Part shown: in pieces, positions 1-9,649 of the stretch | How the letters are laid out: each line of letters starts with the position of its first letter | Numbering within the stretch: the stretch's first letter is position 1 | Source of the DNA: Reticulitermes lucifugus | Lineage: Eukaryota; Arthropoda; Insecta; Blattodea; Rhinotermitidae | Assembly: GCA_026260175.1 (NCBI GenBank) | Contig: JAKCWW010002535.1 | Span: 1 to 46,978, forward strand | DNA length: 46,978 bases | Direction of reading: 5' to 3' | The notes under the pieces: model-generated | Seen by the model: only the letters and a program-made list of their open reading frames with translations | Told to the model about the DNA's origin: nothing | Databases searched by the model: none | Made by a program: the position numbers and the translations under genes

Positions 1-769
1 AATTTGTTTGCGCGCCACAATTTTTCAAAACCCCGATGGGACTTTGTGGACACACTGTACATATTATCTTGAAAACCATACAATTTTCGGAAAGAATGCC
101 AGGACGTATTCTTCATAAAATGTGTTCTTCATTTTTCTGTACAGCTTTAGTTCAATGTATTTCTCGCTTCGAACAATATCTTATTGGTTCTTTCCAAGTC
201 TGCCAACTAAGCATATTGTAAAAACGAATTTTGTGCATTGTACACTTTCAACGGTTACAAATTACGTTTCTTTCTTCCCTTTGTCCTATCTGACCAGCAT
301 TATTTGCCTTCGTACTTAATAATACTTGGACCAGAAATCGGCAGAAGTGAATTTCTAGAATATGGGGTGACTGGGTATTATTTGAAAAGGAACTAAATTT
401 CCAAAATGGGCTGAGGCAGATATCTCCAAGCGAAGGCCTTCCCTCGTTTCCTTGACCGGGTCTAAGAGAAAGGCCAAAATAGTGACCCGATCCAAACAAA
501 TTGGACCTCAGACGTGATCCGTAGTGCCCACCTCTAGACTAAACCTTGACTGATTACGACAACACCAGTCCTCGTACTCACACCGTGTTTATGTAACGAC
601 CATTATGACGTTTTCTAATCTTCCCATCTACGCCTAAATCTTCAAAATGGTCTCTTCCCTTTACTTTTTCTGACAAAACTTTTGTAAAACAAAACGTGAA
701 GTTGACCCTGTATGTATAGTAAAGGTATATGGGGAAAAAAAGGGGATAATTCCACTCGTTTTTAATATC

Positions 770-985
770 GGCGCTAAACTGAGGTGAGTGGTCACTTCAT
801 GTCCTGGTCTTATCCCCGTGGAACAGCCCCTGGTACCCATTGACTAGGGGGCTGGGTGAACTCCAGAGATGGTCTGGACGCTTTGGAGAAAACAAAAATA
901 TCTTACACGCCCCCCCCCCCGGAAATCGAACGATTCCTGGGTTGTCGAACCGGTAACCTGGTCACTATACTGACACGACTTCACG
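770..985 (-). repeat. SINE-like dispersed repeat, copy 1
   Basis: It shares blocks with copies at 4546, 8768, 17085 and 28628, including 'ggtacccattgactagg' followed by 'ggctgggtgaactccag'. Read on the - strand, the end near 985 has a box A-like TAGTGACCAGG and a box B-like GGTTCGAC, so a tRNA-derived head is plausible. The family boundaries are estimated from the shared blocks only. Confidence 0.55.
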
Positions 986-1123
986 GAGACTATTCCTTTG
1001 ATCCGTCATTACCTCTGTTTATGCTATCATGGTCATGTGTGCTTTGTCATGTCCACCCAACATTGGACTAACAGAGGGACTTCAGTACACCTTGGCACGA
1101 ACGAAGAGCGCGAAAGCCCTGGC

Positions 1124-1366
1124 CAGTGGCGTCCGCACGTTTTTTTTTGGCACCCAGAGCGAGTAAATCACAATGGCCGTTCCTAACATAAATTACGAAT
1201 TAAAAAATGACAAATATTTATTGAATCTCCTTTTATTTGTGTCAATAATTTAAAATGTTTTGAGCGCATGAAATAAAAAATATTCATTTAAAATACTCAT
1301 TTTGCCGCCCCTTGGGCTCTGCCATCCTGAGCGACCGTACCACTCCCCCCACCAGCCACGTCACTG
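1124..1366. mobile_element. hAT-type MITE
   Basis: The element begins CAGTGGCGTCC and ends in ACGTCACTG, which are imperfect terminal inverted repeats of the hAT type. The flanking octamers GCCCTGGC and GCCGTGGA agree at six of eight positions, as expected of an old hAT target duplication. The interior is AT-rich and non-coding. Confidence 0.5.
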
Positions 1367-2395
1367 GCCGTGGAAATTCACTATGGATGCCGGGGCTTAC
1401 TCTAAACACATGTTTGGAATTACTGACCTACTATGCATTGCATGTTAGAGCTGTCTGCCCAGTTATAGTCATTTGATACAGGAGGCGGATCCAGTGTTAT
1501 CTAACCGGCCATTACATTCACAAGAGTACAGCACAGATACATAAGTAATTACTCCGCACTATAGGCCAGACAAGTTGCCGGCCGTGTCTGTACTCTGAAC
1601 TCCTGTTCCTGTGACAATCCCCAGAAGACAGACACGCACCAAAAGGGGCGGCTGCCGGGCTGCAGCCTCCTCTAAATCGATATTAAAATAATCAAGAACA
1701 GATTTTGTAGACACGATGATATCAAACGTTTTACGTGATTTACCCTTCAGCCGATATCAGCCACTGAAATCGGCTGATGGCTAGTACGCTGCAATTTTGA
1801 AAAGTAAAATACAATACTTAGGAAGGCTTAGATGAACTTAGAAGAAAAGGAGATTAGACCTTGTGATTTAAATTAGATGAGTGAGTCATGGAACAGGTAG
1901 TTATAATATGTACATAAACGCAGTTGCAAAGTTTCATGTTACACTTACATTTATGGCATGATTTCATAACATCGTTTTTAAAATGAAACATTACACATAA
2001 CCTCAGGGCAGCCCCCCCCCCATTTCCACCCCAATAAAAAAATTCTGTTTGCGCGCCTGCAAGAAGCGTAACGTGTCCCTTGAAATCGTACCCCCGGACT
2101 CCGATGTAACACACCACTCAACCCCAGGCTACGATGGAAATCTCCTGTCTTTAGCAAGTTTAACATGTAATGAATGCACATAATTTTGCATAAAAATGTG
2201 TAACTTGTGAAGGATGCACAGGAAAACGAACCAACATCAAGCACTAGTATTTTAACCTATTTATTAACACATTTGATCTATATCTATGGTAAGAGCTTCT
2301 CACATCTCAGTTTTTGAATGAGAAACAACGGTAAAGTGGCAAGTTATTAACAGGCAGGCCTCTCACCACAGACGCATGACCACAAGATACGTCTT

Positions 2396-2409
2396 GTCGT
2401 CATAGCAAC
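2396..2409. promoter_or_regulatory. Candidate RFX X-box of DNALI1
   Basis: GTCGTC-AT-AGCAAC fits the X-box layout of two half sites around a short spacer. The right half AGCAAC is perfect and the left half has one deviation from GTYRCC. It lies 67 bases before the DNALI1 ATG, inside the usual distance range for ciliary genes. A second inverted repeat, ACAAGA-TACG-TCTTGT, overlaps its left side at 2383-2398. RFX factors drive ciliary gene expression in animals; binding here is an inference. Confidence 0.55.
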
Positions 2410-2475
2410 CCAGTTAACAACGTGGTGGTGGTATACTTTAACCAAGACGGTATATATGGTGTTTACACTCATATA

Positions 2476-2571
2476 ATGGCAGAACGAGTGCTACCGCCAG
2501 TTCCATCACTTGTTAAATATGATAACCCCGTGCTGGTCACCAAACATCAGGAAGAGAAACCAATAATTAAG
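2476..2571 (+). CDS. DNALI1: DNALI1 exon 1
   Basis: It encodes residues 1-32 from the start methionine (MAERVLPPVPSLVKYDNPVL). It ends in AAG before the donor gtaaaa, in phase 0. The 'SLVKYDNPVLV' stretch is a hallmark of the family N-terminus. The longer open frame that begins at 2422 lacks an upstream ATG in good context. Confidence 0.93.
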
Positions 2572-4464
2572 GTAAAATTAGGGCCTAGTGACGTTTCAGA
2601 CATAGGCACGTGACATAATTATGGATTATGTTAAGATGCAATTAGGTACTTATGTATTAAGGCATTTGGCTGCTCACTGCCAATAATGTACTCGGCCCAA
2701 GGCCTGTAGATTAGAGTCGGGATTTAACGACTTCGATCGAAACACTTGAGGGCTAAGGTGACGTTAGGCGAAGGACAAAATGGAGGATGACTACACATTT
2801 CTTAAACCAACAAAATGCACACTTCTTATTTATTATACAATATAACTTCTTTTTACAGTAAAATGTAGAATTTCTCAGTTGCACCGAGAAAATCTACATT
2901 TTACATCTTGAACATTTAATATGTACCATTATTTGTTGTTTTGTGATTTTGTGTAACTCATGATACGGGTCCCTGATGATGATTCCATGATAGGGAACCG
3001 AAACATGTTGGACTAATTTTAATGTAAAATGAAGTTATGTTGTATAATAAATAAGAAGTGTGCATTTTGTTGGTTTAAGAAATGTGTGATCAAATGAAAA
3101 TGCACGGTATGAACAATATAAAGGAGGATGACTAGTTGAAAGGAAGAACCTTGATAAAACGCACTGAAGCAAAATATATAACGCATAATCAGTCCTACGA
3201 GGTGGATCCGAGAATCGAATCTGGAATGCCCACCATAAAGTGCGAAAATTATCAAAAGTGTGGGATTTATTTAGCAGCTGTGGGCGTGCAGACCTCGAGT
3301 GGTGGAACTGTCAGCGACTGCAATAGTTGAACTCACTAAAAGAAAGTTGCTATAGGCACAATGAGGGTCATTTCGTGTAAGGCTAAATTAAACGACCACC
3401 CACCGCATATAAATACATGATTACCGAAATATAATCACATAAGCAGACTGTATACCAATTCTATTAGATCTGCGCTCTTCTGGGATATTACGCGGCGTCG
3501 TGTGGTAATTGTTTACCGACGTTTCGGGACACGTATAGGTCTCATCTTCACGGAGACTCTTGACCCGCGAAGATAGGACCGATACGTTGTCCCGAAATGT
3601 CGGTACAGAATTACCACACGACGCCGCGTTAATATCCCAGAAGAGCGCAGATCTCATTAAACATCGCGGCGGAAGCCTGAAATCATGGATACCAATTCGA
3701 TTCCCGAAGAGAAGGCCGCATATAAAAGCAACGCATTCAACATCTGGCCTAACTGTACACAAAACTTTTCTTTTGCCTTAAACCTTCAGTTAGAAAAGGG
3801 GGATTTTCTGATGTTGGGATCACAAATGAAATACACAAATAATTACATCTCTTTACAAAAGTCGAAAAGCTGAAATTCCATTCCCATTCTTATAGTTACA
3901 CACACGTACGCCAGGTTGAAGTGAGTGCTTAAAGCACTCTGCCATTCTGAAGTAGTCAAAAGGTACCAATGCTTCCAATGGTATTACAACCATGACCTTT
4001 GTCGATCAGAACGTATCGGCACGTAATAGTACCACTTATTCAATCAAGCTGTCTTTTAAGAATGTGTGAAGTTCAACGCATGCACATTCAATAAAATTGT
4101 GTTTTCACACATCGACACATCACTTCCTAAAGGATTTGTCCCCAAAGGTCAGCCAGTCAATCTGTCTGTCCATCCCTTAGTCTTGGCACATCTGTAATGA
4201 ACGTTATATAACAAAATATCAGAGTTTCACGGCAGGTTGCTCAATATTTCAAGTTTTAATCAATATTTTTGTTTCCCATGCTACAGCCACGAACAGCCAA
4301 GCTGTCTGCTGCTACACGGAGAGCCCCACCATCACCGATTCCAGTACACACAAAATTACCTCCAATTACTACAGACAACCGCAGAGAGACAGAGGAGATT
4401 TTAAATTCTGTACTTCCACCTACAGAATGGGAAGAAGGAGGCCAACTGTGGAGACAACAGGTAT

Positions 4465-4498
<34 letters not shown>

Positions 4499-7400
4499 GT
4501 CAAATCACCTTCCACTGTTTGGGACTTAAAAGGGTAAAGGTAAAGTTTTCCCTAGTACAGGCCACGAAGGCCCAGAGGGGGAGTAGAGGTATAGCTCTAC
4601 TCTTTCTTTAACCCTGGCACTAGATGAGGGTGGGTGGTCAACTCCACGCCCCGGCCGATTTACCCCCGGAAAAGAGACCCGGTACCCATTGTAAAGAGTA
4701 GAATACATTTCTAATAAATTATTTCTAATTAATTGTTAATTTTCACCTTCCCTTTGTGCCATGCAACCCACTCTCAATCATGAGTGCCTCATTAAACTTT
4801 CTAGTAATCACTTTCCAAAACGTGAGTCAAGTTTCTCACAGCAATGCCGCTGAAGATTCCAAGTCTTCTGGAATACATGTTGTGTCACTGGGTGAGGAGT
4901 TTCTGATAATACAAAGGCACTATGATCCTTCAAACTGCTGGGATCTACTTACCCATTGACAAAGCATAACATTCAAGAAGACTCAAATCTTCACTTTCAA
5001 ACATACTCCTACATCAAAACGGCCTCACAAGCATGGTAAAGGGCTTTTGGGTTAGAATTTCTTGAATAGCTGAGCGACTGCCTTCTCAACAAAGACTCTA
5101 CTCCGTGAAGTCAGTTACGAAATTATCAGATTTTTAACAAAATAAGATTACAGTCATATTTGAATATCCTCATAATAAAAGGTGAGACCAGACATTCAGA
5201 GATACAGCAATGTGTAATTTGGTAGACTCAAGATTTTATATTAACAATCCACTTCAGAAAAACTATTGTAGTTCACACTGAATTACAGCTTAAGTGGAAA
5301 CTTCAAATTGTTTCCAGGTCTCAAGTACGCCTGCAACGAGGCTTGATGTTATCAGCCTACAGGAACAGCTTGACATGAGGCTGCAGCAGACACAGGCACG
5401 TGAGGCAGGTATCTGCCCTGTGAGGCGTGAACTCTATACACAGTGCTTTGGTGAGTTCTACTGAATGCATTCTTACAAAGGTCTGATAGATACATAACAG
5501 ATGGCAGGAAAAGAGCAGACATAGGCTGAGGAGAAATGCATAGAGAAAAATAAGATGTAGAAGACTCTCACATAAGGAGTTTCATCCAGAAACAAGCATT
5601 AAGAACGAGATGATGATGATGAAGACATACAGATGTTTACACATATATGAGGCACATTAATACAAAGGCTTTTCCTATTTTCTCAGACGTCCCTCTTCAT
5701 AATACTACACTAAACACGCAGGAAACCTTAATGCTATACACATATTGCATTCGAATAAATTATAAGCCCCTTAATTAACACATCTAAATTTAACATTAAA
5801 AGCCATATTTGAATGCTGTATTAGGATATATGATGGACTATCTGCTACGACATATTTCAGAATATGATAATCCTGTAAGTGAAGCATAGATGTTGTTCTA
5901 ACAAATTCATAAACTTTCACCTCTAGACGAAATGATTCGCCAAGTAACTATCAACTGTGCAGAACGTGGCCTGCTGCTGCTTCGCATCAGGGATGAGCTT
6001 CAAATGACTATCTCTGCTTATCAGATCCTGTATCAAAGCAGTATAGCATTTGGGATCAGGAAGGCTCTCATGGTTAGTACAGCTTCGTGACATACCAAAT
6101 GAAACATATTTTTATCCTTTACTACACCAAAGATTTAGTTCATACTTTATGGTTTACAGGACACTAACATCAATTCTCTTATGTCCAAATACATACCCGA
6201 CCCCTTGTTTCTGACCATGCAGACATCAGTGTTTATGGTTTAGACCTAGCAATACGAATTAAAAACATGTGTACAGGTTAAGTAAGTACAGTCTGGCCTA
6301 AACAGTTCCAAATGAACGCTGTGATTTTATATCTCTCACTAGTCATAATGTTATTTTATTGAATTCATGCTACGACACTGCAAACCAAATGGAAATTAAT
6401 TCCTTTTCTTTTGTTTTATTAAGTATGCACCTCATTGAAGATAGTTTCAAATAAAATTACACTTCATTGAGATGTGCTTTACATGTCACCTATTTCTGCT
6501 GTAAGATAAACTTCAAATACAGTAAAACCCCTATTTAATGAATTGCTGGGGGATTAGCATATGTTTCACTAAATCGAGGTTTTCATTAAATGGAGGTTAC
6601 ATTGTTTATATGGAGCTATTGTCAGGACATGAAAACATCATCACTAAATCCAGGATTTCACTAAATGCGGGAACATTAAATCGGGGTTTTACTGTATCAT
6701 TAAAGTCTCTTGACCAGATTTGTACTGTGTTCATTTCATACACTTTGTCCACACAACACATTAAACATTGGAGACATACTTATTAATCAAAATCACTTTT
6801 AATACAGGATGCTAAACTTTCATGATGACTATAACAACAGAAATGACAAATATCTGTTAGCAGGCCTACACTGTAACGGTTCAACACTGTTAATATCAAA
6901 ACCTGCCATGGACTGTGATCCTTCCTCCCTTTTGTCATCTTATGCCCAGTCTTCCAAGAAATTCCCCTATTAAAATTCTGTACACGTTTATTGTCCCCCC
7001 ATGTCTGAGTTGATATCGAACCCATTCACTCCCATAACAACACTAGATCACCTGTACAATTACGATGTTCCCCATTATCGGGGAGTATGCTGTTCATTTA
7101 CTTCGCACTTCTTAGGTCCAAATCTTTCCAAAAGTAATTTATGTTCTTCTCTCAAATTATGACAGTGTTTCACATTCATATGTAAAGACAAAATTACTGT
7201 TTTGTATAATTTGTTAAACATAATGCAAATCCAATTAAATTAAGTGATTAACTTAATATAAACAAACTTTATCAACACAGTTTTAAAGTAGGCTAACATC
7301 ACTTCTTTCCACCTTTCCCTTCACAATGATCAACAAACATAACCTCAGCAGCTGGTATTGTCATATTTCAACCAAATAACCTAATGAACTCCTCTGTAAT

Positions 7401-9271
7401 GACCCTGACAATACCTGCAGGCAGAACAAGGCAAGGCTGACCTGGAAGAGACTGTGACAAGGCTTCGTTCAGAGAAGGCTGATTTGGAAAGGCAAGTTGT
7501 GGAATTGCGAGCTCGTGCTGATCAGATTGAGCGGCGCTCTAGTGAACAGAGGTTAGCAGAGGAGAGGAAGCATGCAGAAGAAATTCAGTTCCTCAAAAGG
7601 ACCAACCAGCAGCTGAAGGTATTGTACCAGCATTTCCCTGCATAACAAAAGTCATTTTACATTTCCTCCAGCGTTTAAATGCTACTACTCGATTTGGAAT
7701 GCACTGTTTTCCCAATCCCCTAAACACAAAAAATACAGAACTATAATTTTACACGTTTTATATGAATGTGAACCTTGGTCTTTCACTGTAAGGGGAGAAA
7801 ATACATTGAGGGTGTTCATGAACAGAATGCTACATGGACCAAATACAAATGAATCAATAAAATGGAGAAAATGACATAATGGGGAGCTTCACAGATTGCA
7901 TTCTTCACCAAGTATTGTTAAAATAATTAAGACTGACATGGGAAAGCCTGTAGCACATGAAGAAACAACATATCATTAAAAAATTTTAGTTTGGGAAACA
8001 TAAAGGGAAAATATCACTTGGGAAGTTCTAACCATAGGTGGAATATATTCTGTAGTTGTCAACTGGAATGAAATGGTTCAAATTAGCATCTGGTGATGGA
8101 TTGCCATTAACAAGCTTCTGTTAATAGGGAATTTCAACTGCCAACTGCTTAAGGACGCTCCTGCACTTATTTGTTAGTTCTCTCAGTATTTGGATCAAAT
8201 GATATTTCTATTTATAGATTAAATGGAAACAACTACAATGAAGTTCAAATATTTTCCATATGAGTTATTTGAATTTTGCATGCCTTCAATTACTGCAGAT
8301 TCAAATCTACGACTATTGTTGCAGACTAATGAAGTGTGATGTTATTTGTATGTACTGTGCTGAGATAGGTATATTTCCTGCTGTCTCACATCCTGCTGTG
8401 TCACATCACCTCAAAATACATTTCAAATCAGTTATAGTATGGACAATGAATGTTAGATACATTATTTATGTAAAGGAGACTTTATATTGGACTTGTAAGG
8501 ACAAAAATGAAATTTTCCACACAAATTTTAATTTGATTCCAATATCAAATTTCATCAAAATAAAATGAGTAGTTTTGTGCTCAAATGTGGATGCATGGCA
8601 AGACACCTTTCCCCATAATGGGCTAACTTTATGCACTTTGTGCAAAAACAACAGGAAAGTCATTCAGAAATTGACGGAAACTTCACAGTAACACAAAACT
8701 CTTATTCAGGAAAACATATATCCAATGGTAAAACATTTATTTCCCAAAAGGTAAAGCTGTCCCCACTCATGCCATAAAGAAATATAGGATGAGTAGAGGT
8801 ATAGCGCCACTCATACTTAACTTCTGCATTAAAGGGAGGTGAATGGTAAACTTCACAACCAAGTCATGTAACCCTTGAGCAAGAACTCTGCCACCCACTG
8901 AACAGGAGGCTGGATGGGCCCCACAGCTGGTCTGTGGATGTTAGGGAGAAGAGGAAAATCTCTTGCTCCTGCTGCAAATGGAACTCTGTGTATTATCTAA
9001 CCCACAGCCTACCCACAATACTGACTATGCTACTCTGCCTCCTACTTATTTATCAATCTGAAACAAGCACATACATTTCATTAAAATTAAAGACAAATTT
9101 CAGTTCACTGTAGTGTAACACCATTGCGGGTATTAAAACTTGTCTGCATGGGACAAATATTCATTGCAGTAAATGTCTTACAGAATGACGTATCACCAGA
9201 TGCTAGTAAATAACTGCAGTGTTTTCCTGTTCCAGGACCAACTTGAAGGAATTATTGCACCGAAGAAGTGA
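2476..9271 (+). CDS. DNALI1: DNALI1 (p28) axonemal dynein light intermediate chain, complete six-exon gene
   Basis: The spliced CDS joins 2476-2571, 4287-4460, 5318-5450, 5927-6072, 7421-7618 and 9236-9271 (783 nt, 260 residues). The protein matches the DNALI1/p28 family over its full length, and vertebrate members are about the same size. Family landmarks are an N-terminal 'LVKYDNPVLV', 'EEILNSVLPPTEWEE' in exon 2, 'GICPVRRELY' in exon 3, 'INCAERGLLLLRIRDE' in exon 4, a charged coiled coil in exon 5 (residues about 184-249) and the terminal 'QLEGIIAPKK'. Known role: a subunit of single-headed inner dynein arms, which shape ciliary and flagellar beating. In insects it should serve sperm tails and chordotonal cilia. 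The ATG has A at -3 and G at +4 and follows an X-box-like site. All donors are GT and all acceptors AG. I see no frameshift or stop, so it looks functional. Confidence 0.96.
2794..3122. mobile_element. MITE-like insertion with inverted repeats and a 12-bp flanking duplication
   Basis: Arms of about 65 bases beginning ACACATTTCTTAAACC (2793 on) and ending at 3088 are almost perfect inverted repeats. The 12-mer GGAGGATGACTA occurs at 2782-2793 and again at 3123-3134, so it looks like a target duplication. The right copy is 34 bases beyond the right arm. A second small hairpin, with AGAATTTCTC opposite GAGAAAATCT, lies near 2862-2905. No coding capacity is visible. Confidence 0.7.
2969..3013 (+). 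ncRNA. Hammerhead-ribozyme-like motif (weak candidate)
   Basis: In order the sequence shows GTCC, then CTGATGA, then 20 bases with TTCC opposite GGAA, then GAAA, CATG, TT and GGAC. GTCC can pair with GGAC as stem I, and CTGATGA and GAAA are the conserved hammerhead core. The base pair that should close stem II next to the core is U/C, a mismatch. Stem III would be only CATG, which is acceptable only for very short or dimeric forms. Small hammerheads are known in Penelope-like elements and retrozymes. This may be a decayed copy or chance. Confidence 0.25.
3466..3720. repeat. Palindromic repeat module, Penelope-like terminal region
   Basis: Positions 3466-3654 form a large imperfect palindrome. 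The left arm starts AGATCTGCGCTCTTCTGGGA and the right arm reads the same on the other strand, around a core containing 'tcatcttc' and 'gaagatag'. The downstream 'gcggaagcctgaaatcatgg' recurs in altered form after the module at 14691. Related modules lie at 14043, 16806 and 42112. Assignment to Penelope-like elements is an inference. Confidence 0.5.
4287..4460 (+). CDS. DNALI1: DNALI1 exon 2
   Basis: It encodes residues 33-90. The acceptor is cccatgctacag and the donor is gtatac, in phase 0 on both sides. It contains a Pro/Thr-rich linker and the conserved EEILNSVLPPTEWEE block. An upstream in-frame ATG at 4278 lies within the acceptor region and is not the start. Confidence 0.95.
4465..4500. 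repeat. (AC)n(AT)n microsatellite
   Basis: A run of CA dinucleotides passes directly into TA dinucleotides just after the exon 2 donor. Confidence 0.85.
4546..4692 (-). repeat. SINE-like dispersed repeat, copy 2
   Basis: It contains 'gccacgaaggcccagagg' and 'gagtagaggtatagctctac', followed by 'cggaaaagagacccggtacc'. The opposite strand of the copy at 17085-17345 carries the same blocks. This copy ends before the tRNA-like head seen in copy 1. The open reading frames across it are not genes. Confidence 0.65.
5036..5130. repeat. Dispersed repeat block shared with 26815-26900
   Basis: It shares 'gagcgactgccttctcaac' and 'tgaagtcagttac' with slightly altered versions near 26846-26890. The family is not recognised. 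Only the shared block is marked. Confidence 0.5.
5318..5450 (+). CDS. DNALI1: DNALI1 exon 3
   Basis: It encodes residues 91-134 and the first base of codon 135. The acceptor is tttccag and the donor is gtgagt. Conserved residues include DVISLQEQLDMRLQQ and AREAGICPVRRELYTQCF. Confidence 0.96.
5451..5926 (+). other. DNALI1 intron 3
   Basis: A 476-base AT-rich intron with no recognisable feature apart from a short (GAT)n tract near 5610. Confidence 0.8.
5927..6072 (+). CDS. DNALI1: DNALI1 exon 4
   Basis: It completes codon 135 (Asp) and encodes residues 136-183. The acceptor is cacctctag and the donor is gttagt. It carries the most conserved block of the family, INCAERGLLLLRIRDELQMT, and the following YQSSIAFGIRKAL. 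Confidence 0.97.
6073..7420 (+). other. DNALI1 intron 4
   Basis: A 1.35 kb AT-rich intron containing the Tigger/pogo-like MITE at 6520-6694. Nothing else is recognised. Confidence 0.75.
6520..6694. mobile_element. Tigger/pogo-like MITE (175 bp)
   Basis: It begins CAGTAAAACCCC and ends GGGGTTTTACTG, and it is flanked by TA at 6518-6519 and 6695-6696. Internal copies of 'actaaat' and 'attaaat' give a weakly repetitive interior. A smaller relative with the same termini is at 40073-40205. Confidence 0.75.
7421..7618 (+). CDS. DNALI1: DNALI1 exon 5
   Basis: It encodes residues 184-249, a highly charged heptad-like coiled coil typical of the family C-terminus, ending in EEIQFLKRTNQQLK. The acceptor is atacctgcag and the donor is gtattg, in phase 0. 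Confidence 0.96.
7845..8160 (+). mobile_element. LINE 3'-end fragment (degenerate)
   Basis: With frameshifts and stops, the + strand reads 'HNGELHRLHSSPSIVKIIK' near 7875-7935, followed by a 'KILVWET' block. This resembles the conserved tail of RTE/Jockey-like reverse transcriptases in insects. A second copy of the tail region lies at 11405-11700. It is not functional. Confidence 0.55.
8768..9048 (-). repeat. SINE-like dispersed repeat, copy 3
   Basis: It shares 'gagtagaggtatagc', 'aacaggaggctggatggg' and 'tcttgctcctgctgcaaatg' with copies 2 and 5. It is nearly full length in the family layout, with the putative tRNA-like head at the right end. Confidence 0.65.
9236..9271 (+). CDS. DNALI1: DNALI1 exon 6 (terminal)
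   Basis: It encodes the last 11 residues, DQLEGIIAPKK, then TGA. The acceptor is ttcctgttccag. This terminal peptide is a signature of the family and fixes the stop. The first AATAAA downstream is at 10229-10234, so the 3' UTR may be close to 1 kb; no nearer signal is seen. Confidence 0.95.
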   Translation, partial: DQLEGIIAPKK

Positions 9272-9649
9272 TCAACTTGTAGTAAATCACATTACATAAA
9301 CCCACACACATCATTTTCTTTTGTATGTGCATGCCAGTGATTTACCAGTTTAACCTGTCTCTCTCATGGTTCAGAACTGAACTCTGTCAGCTGGGTAAGA
9401 CCACCTGTAAAAGCTAACCACACTCTGGTGCAGCCCTTCTGCCCCTCACTGCACTCACACATCAGGGTCACTATCACTACAGAAATGTTAAGAGAGCAGC
9501 AGTTTGTTCTTCAGCCTCTTCGCACTACCTTTTCTACAAGACTTGCAAAAGTATGTCCCTAATTCAATTTTATTATAAATGCTAACAGAATGTTGTGAAT
9601 GAGAAATTTGTCAGAATACGATACTTTATTTTGTGGTAATTAATGTGTC

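Larger units (their letters stand above)
1..2395. other. Upstream intergenic region of DNALI1
   Basis: No protein gene is supported here. The open frames are short and resemble nothing I recognise. The stretch contains a SINE-like copy near 770-985, a hAT-type MITE at 1124-1366, and homopolymer runs of C near 911-920 and 2013-2020. GC content looks higher than in the rest of the window. The DNALI1 promoter should lie at the right end. Confidence 0.6.
2572..4286 (+). other. DNALI1 intron 1
   Basis: This intron runs from gtaaaa to cccatgctacag. It contains the MITE at 2794-3122 and the palindromic Penelope-like module near 3466-3720. I see no further coding exon. Confidence 0.8.
4461..5317 (+). 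other. DNALI1 intron 2
   Basis: It begins with an (AC)n(AT)n microsatellite at 4465-4500. It holds a SINE-like copy at 4546-4692 and a dispersed-repeat block near 5036-5130 that is also present at 26815-26900. Confidence 0.75.
7619..9235 (+). other. DNALI1 intron 5
   Basis: It holds a decayed LINE 3' fragment near 7845-8160 and a SINE-like copy near 8768-9048. The remainder is AT-rich. Confidence 0.75.
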
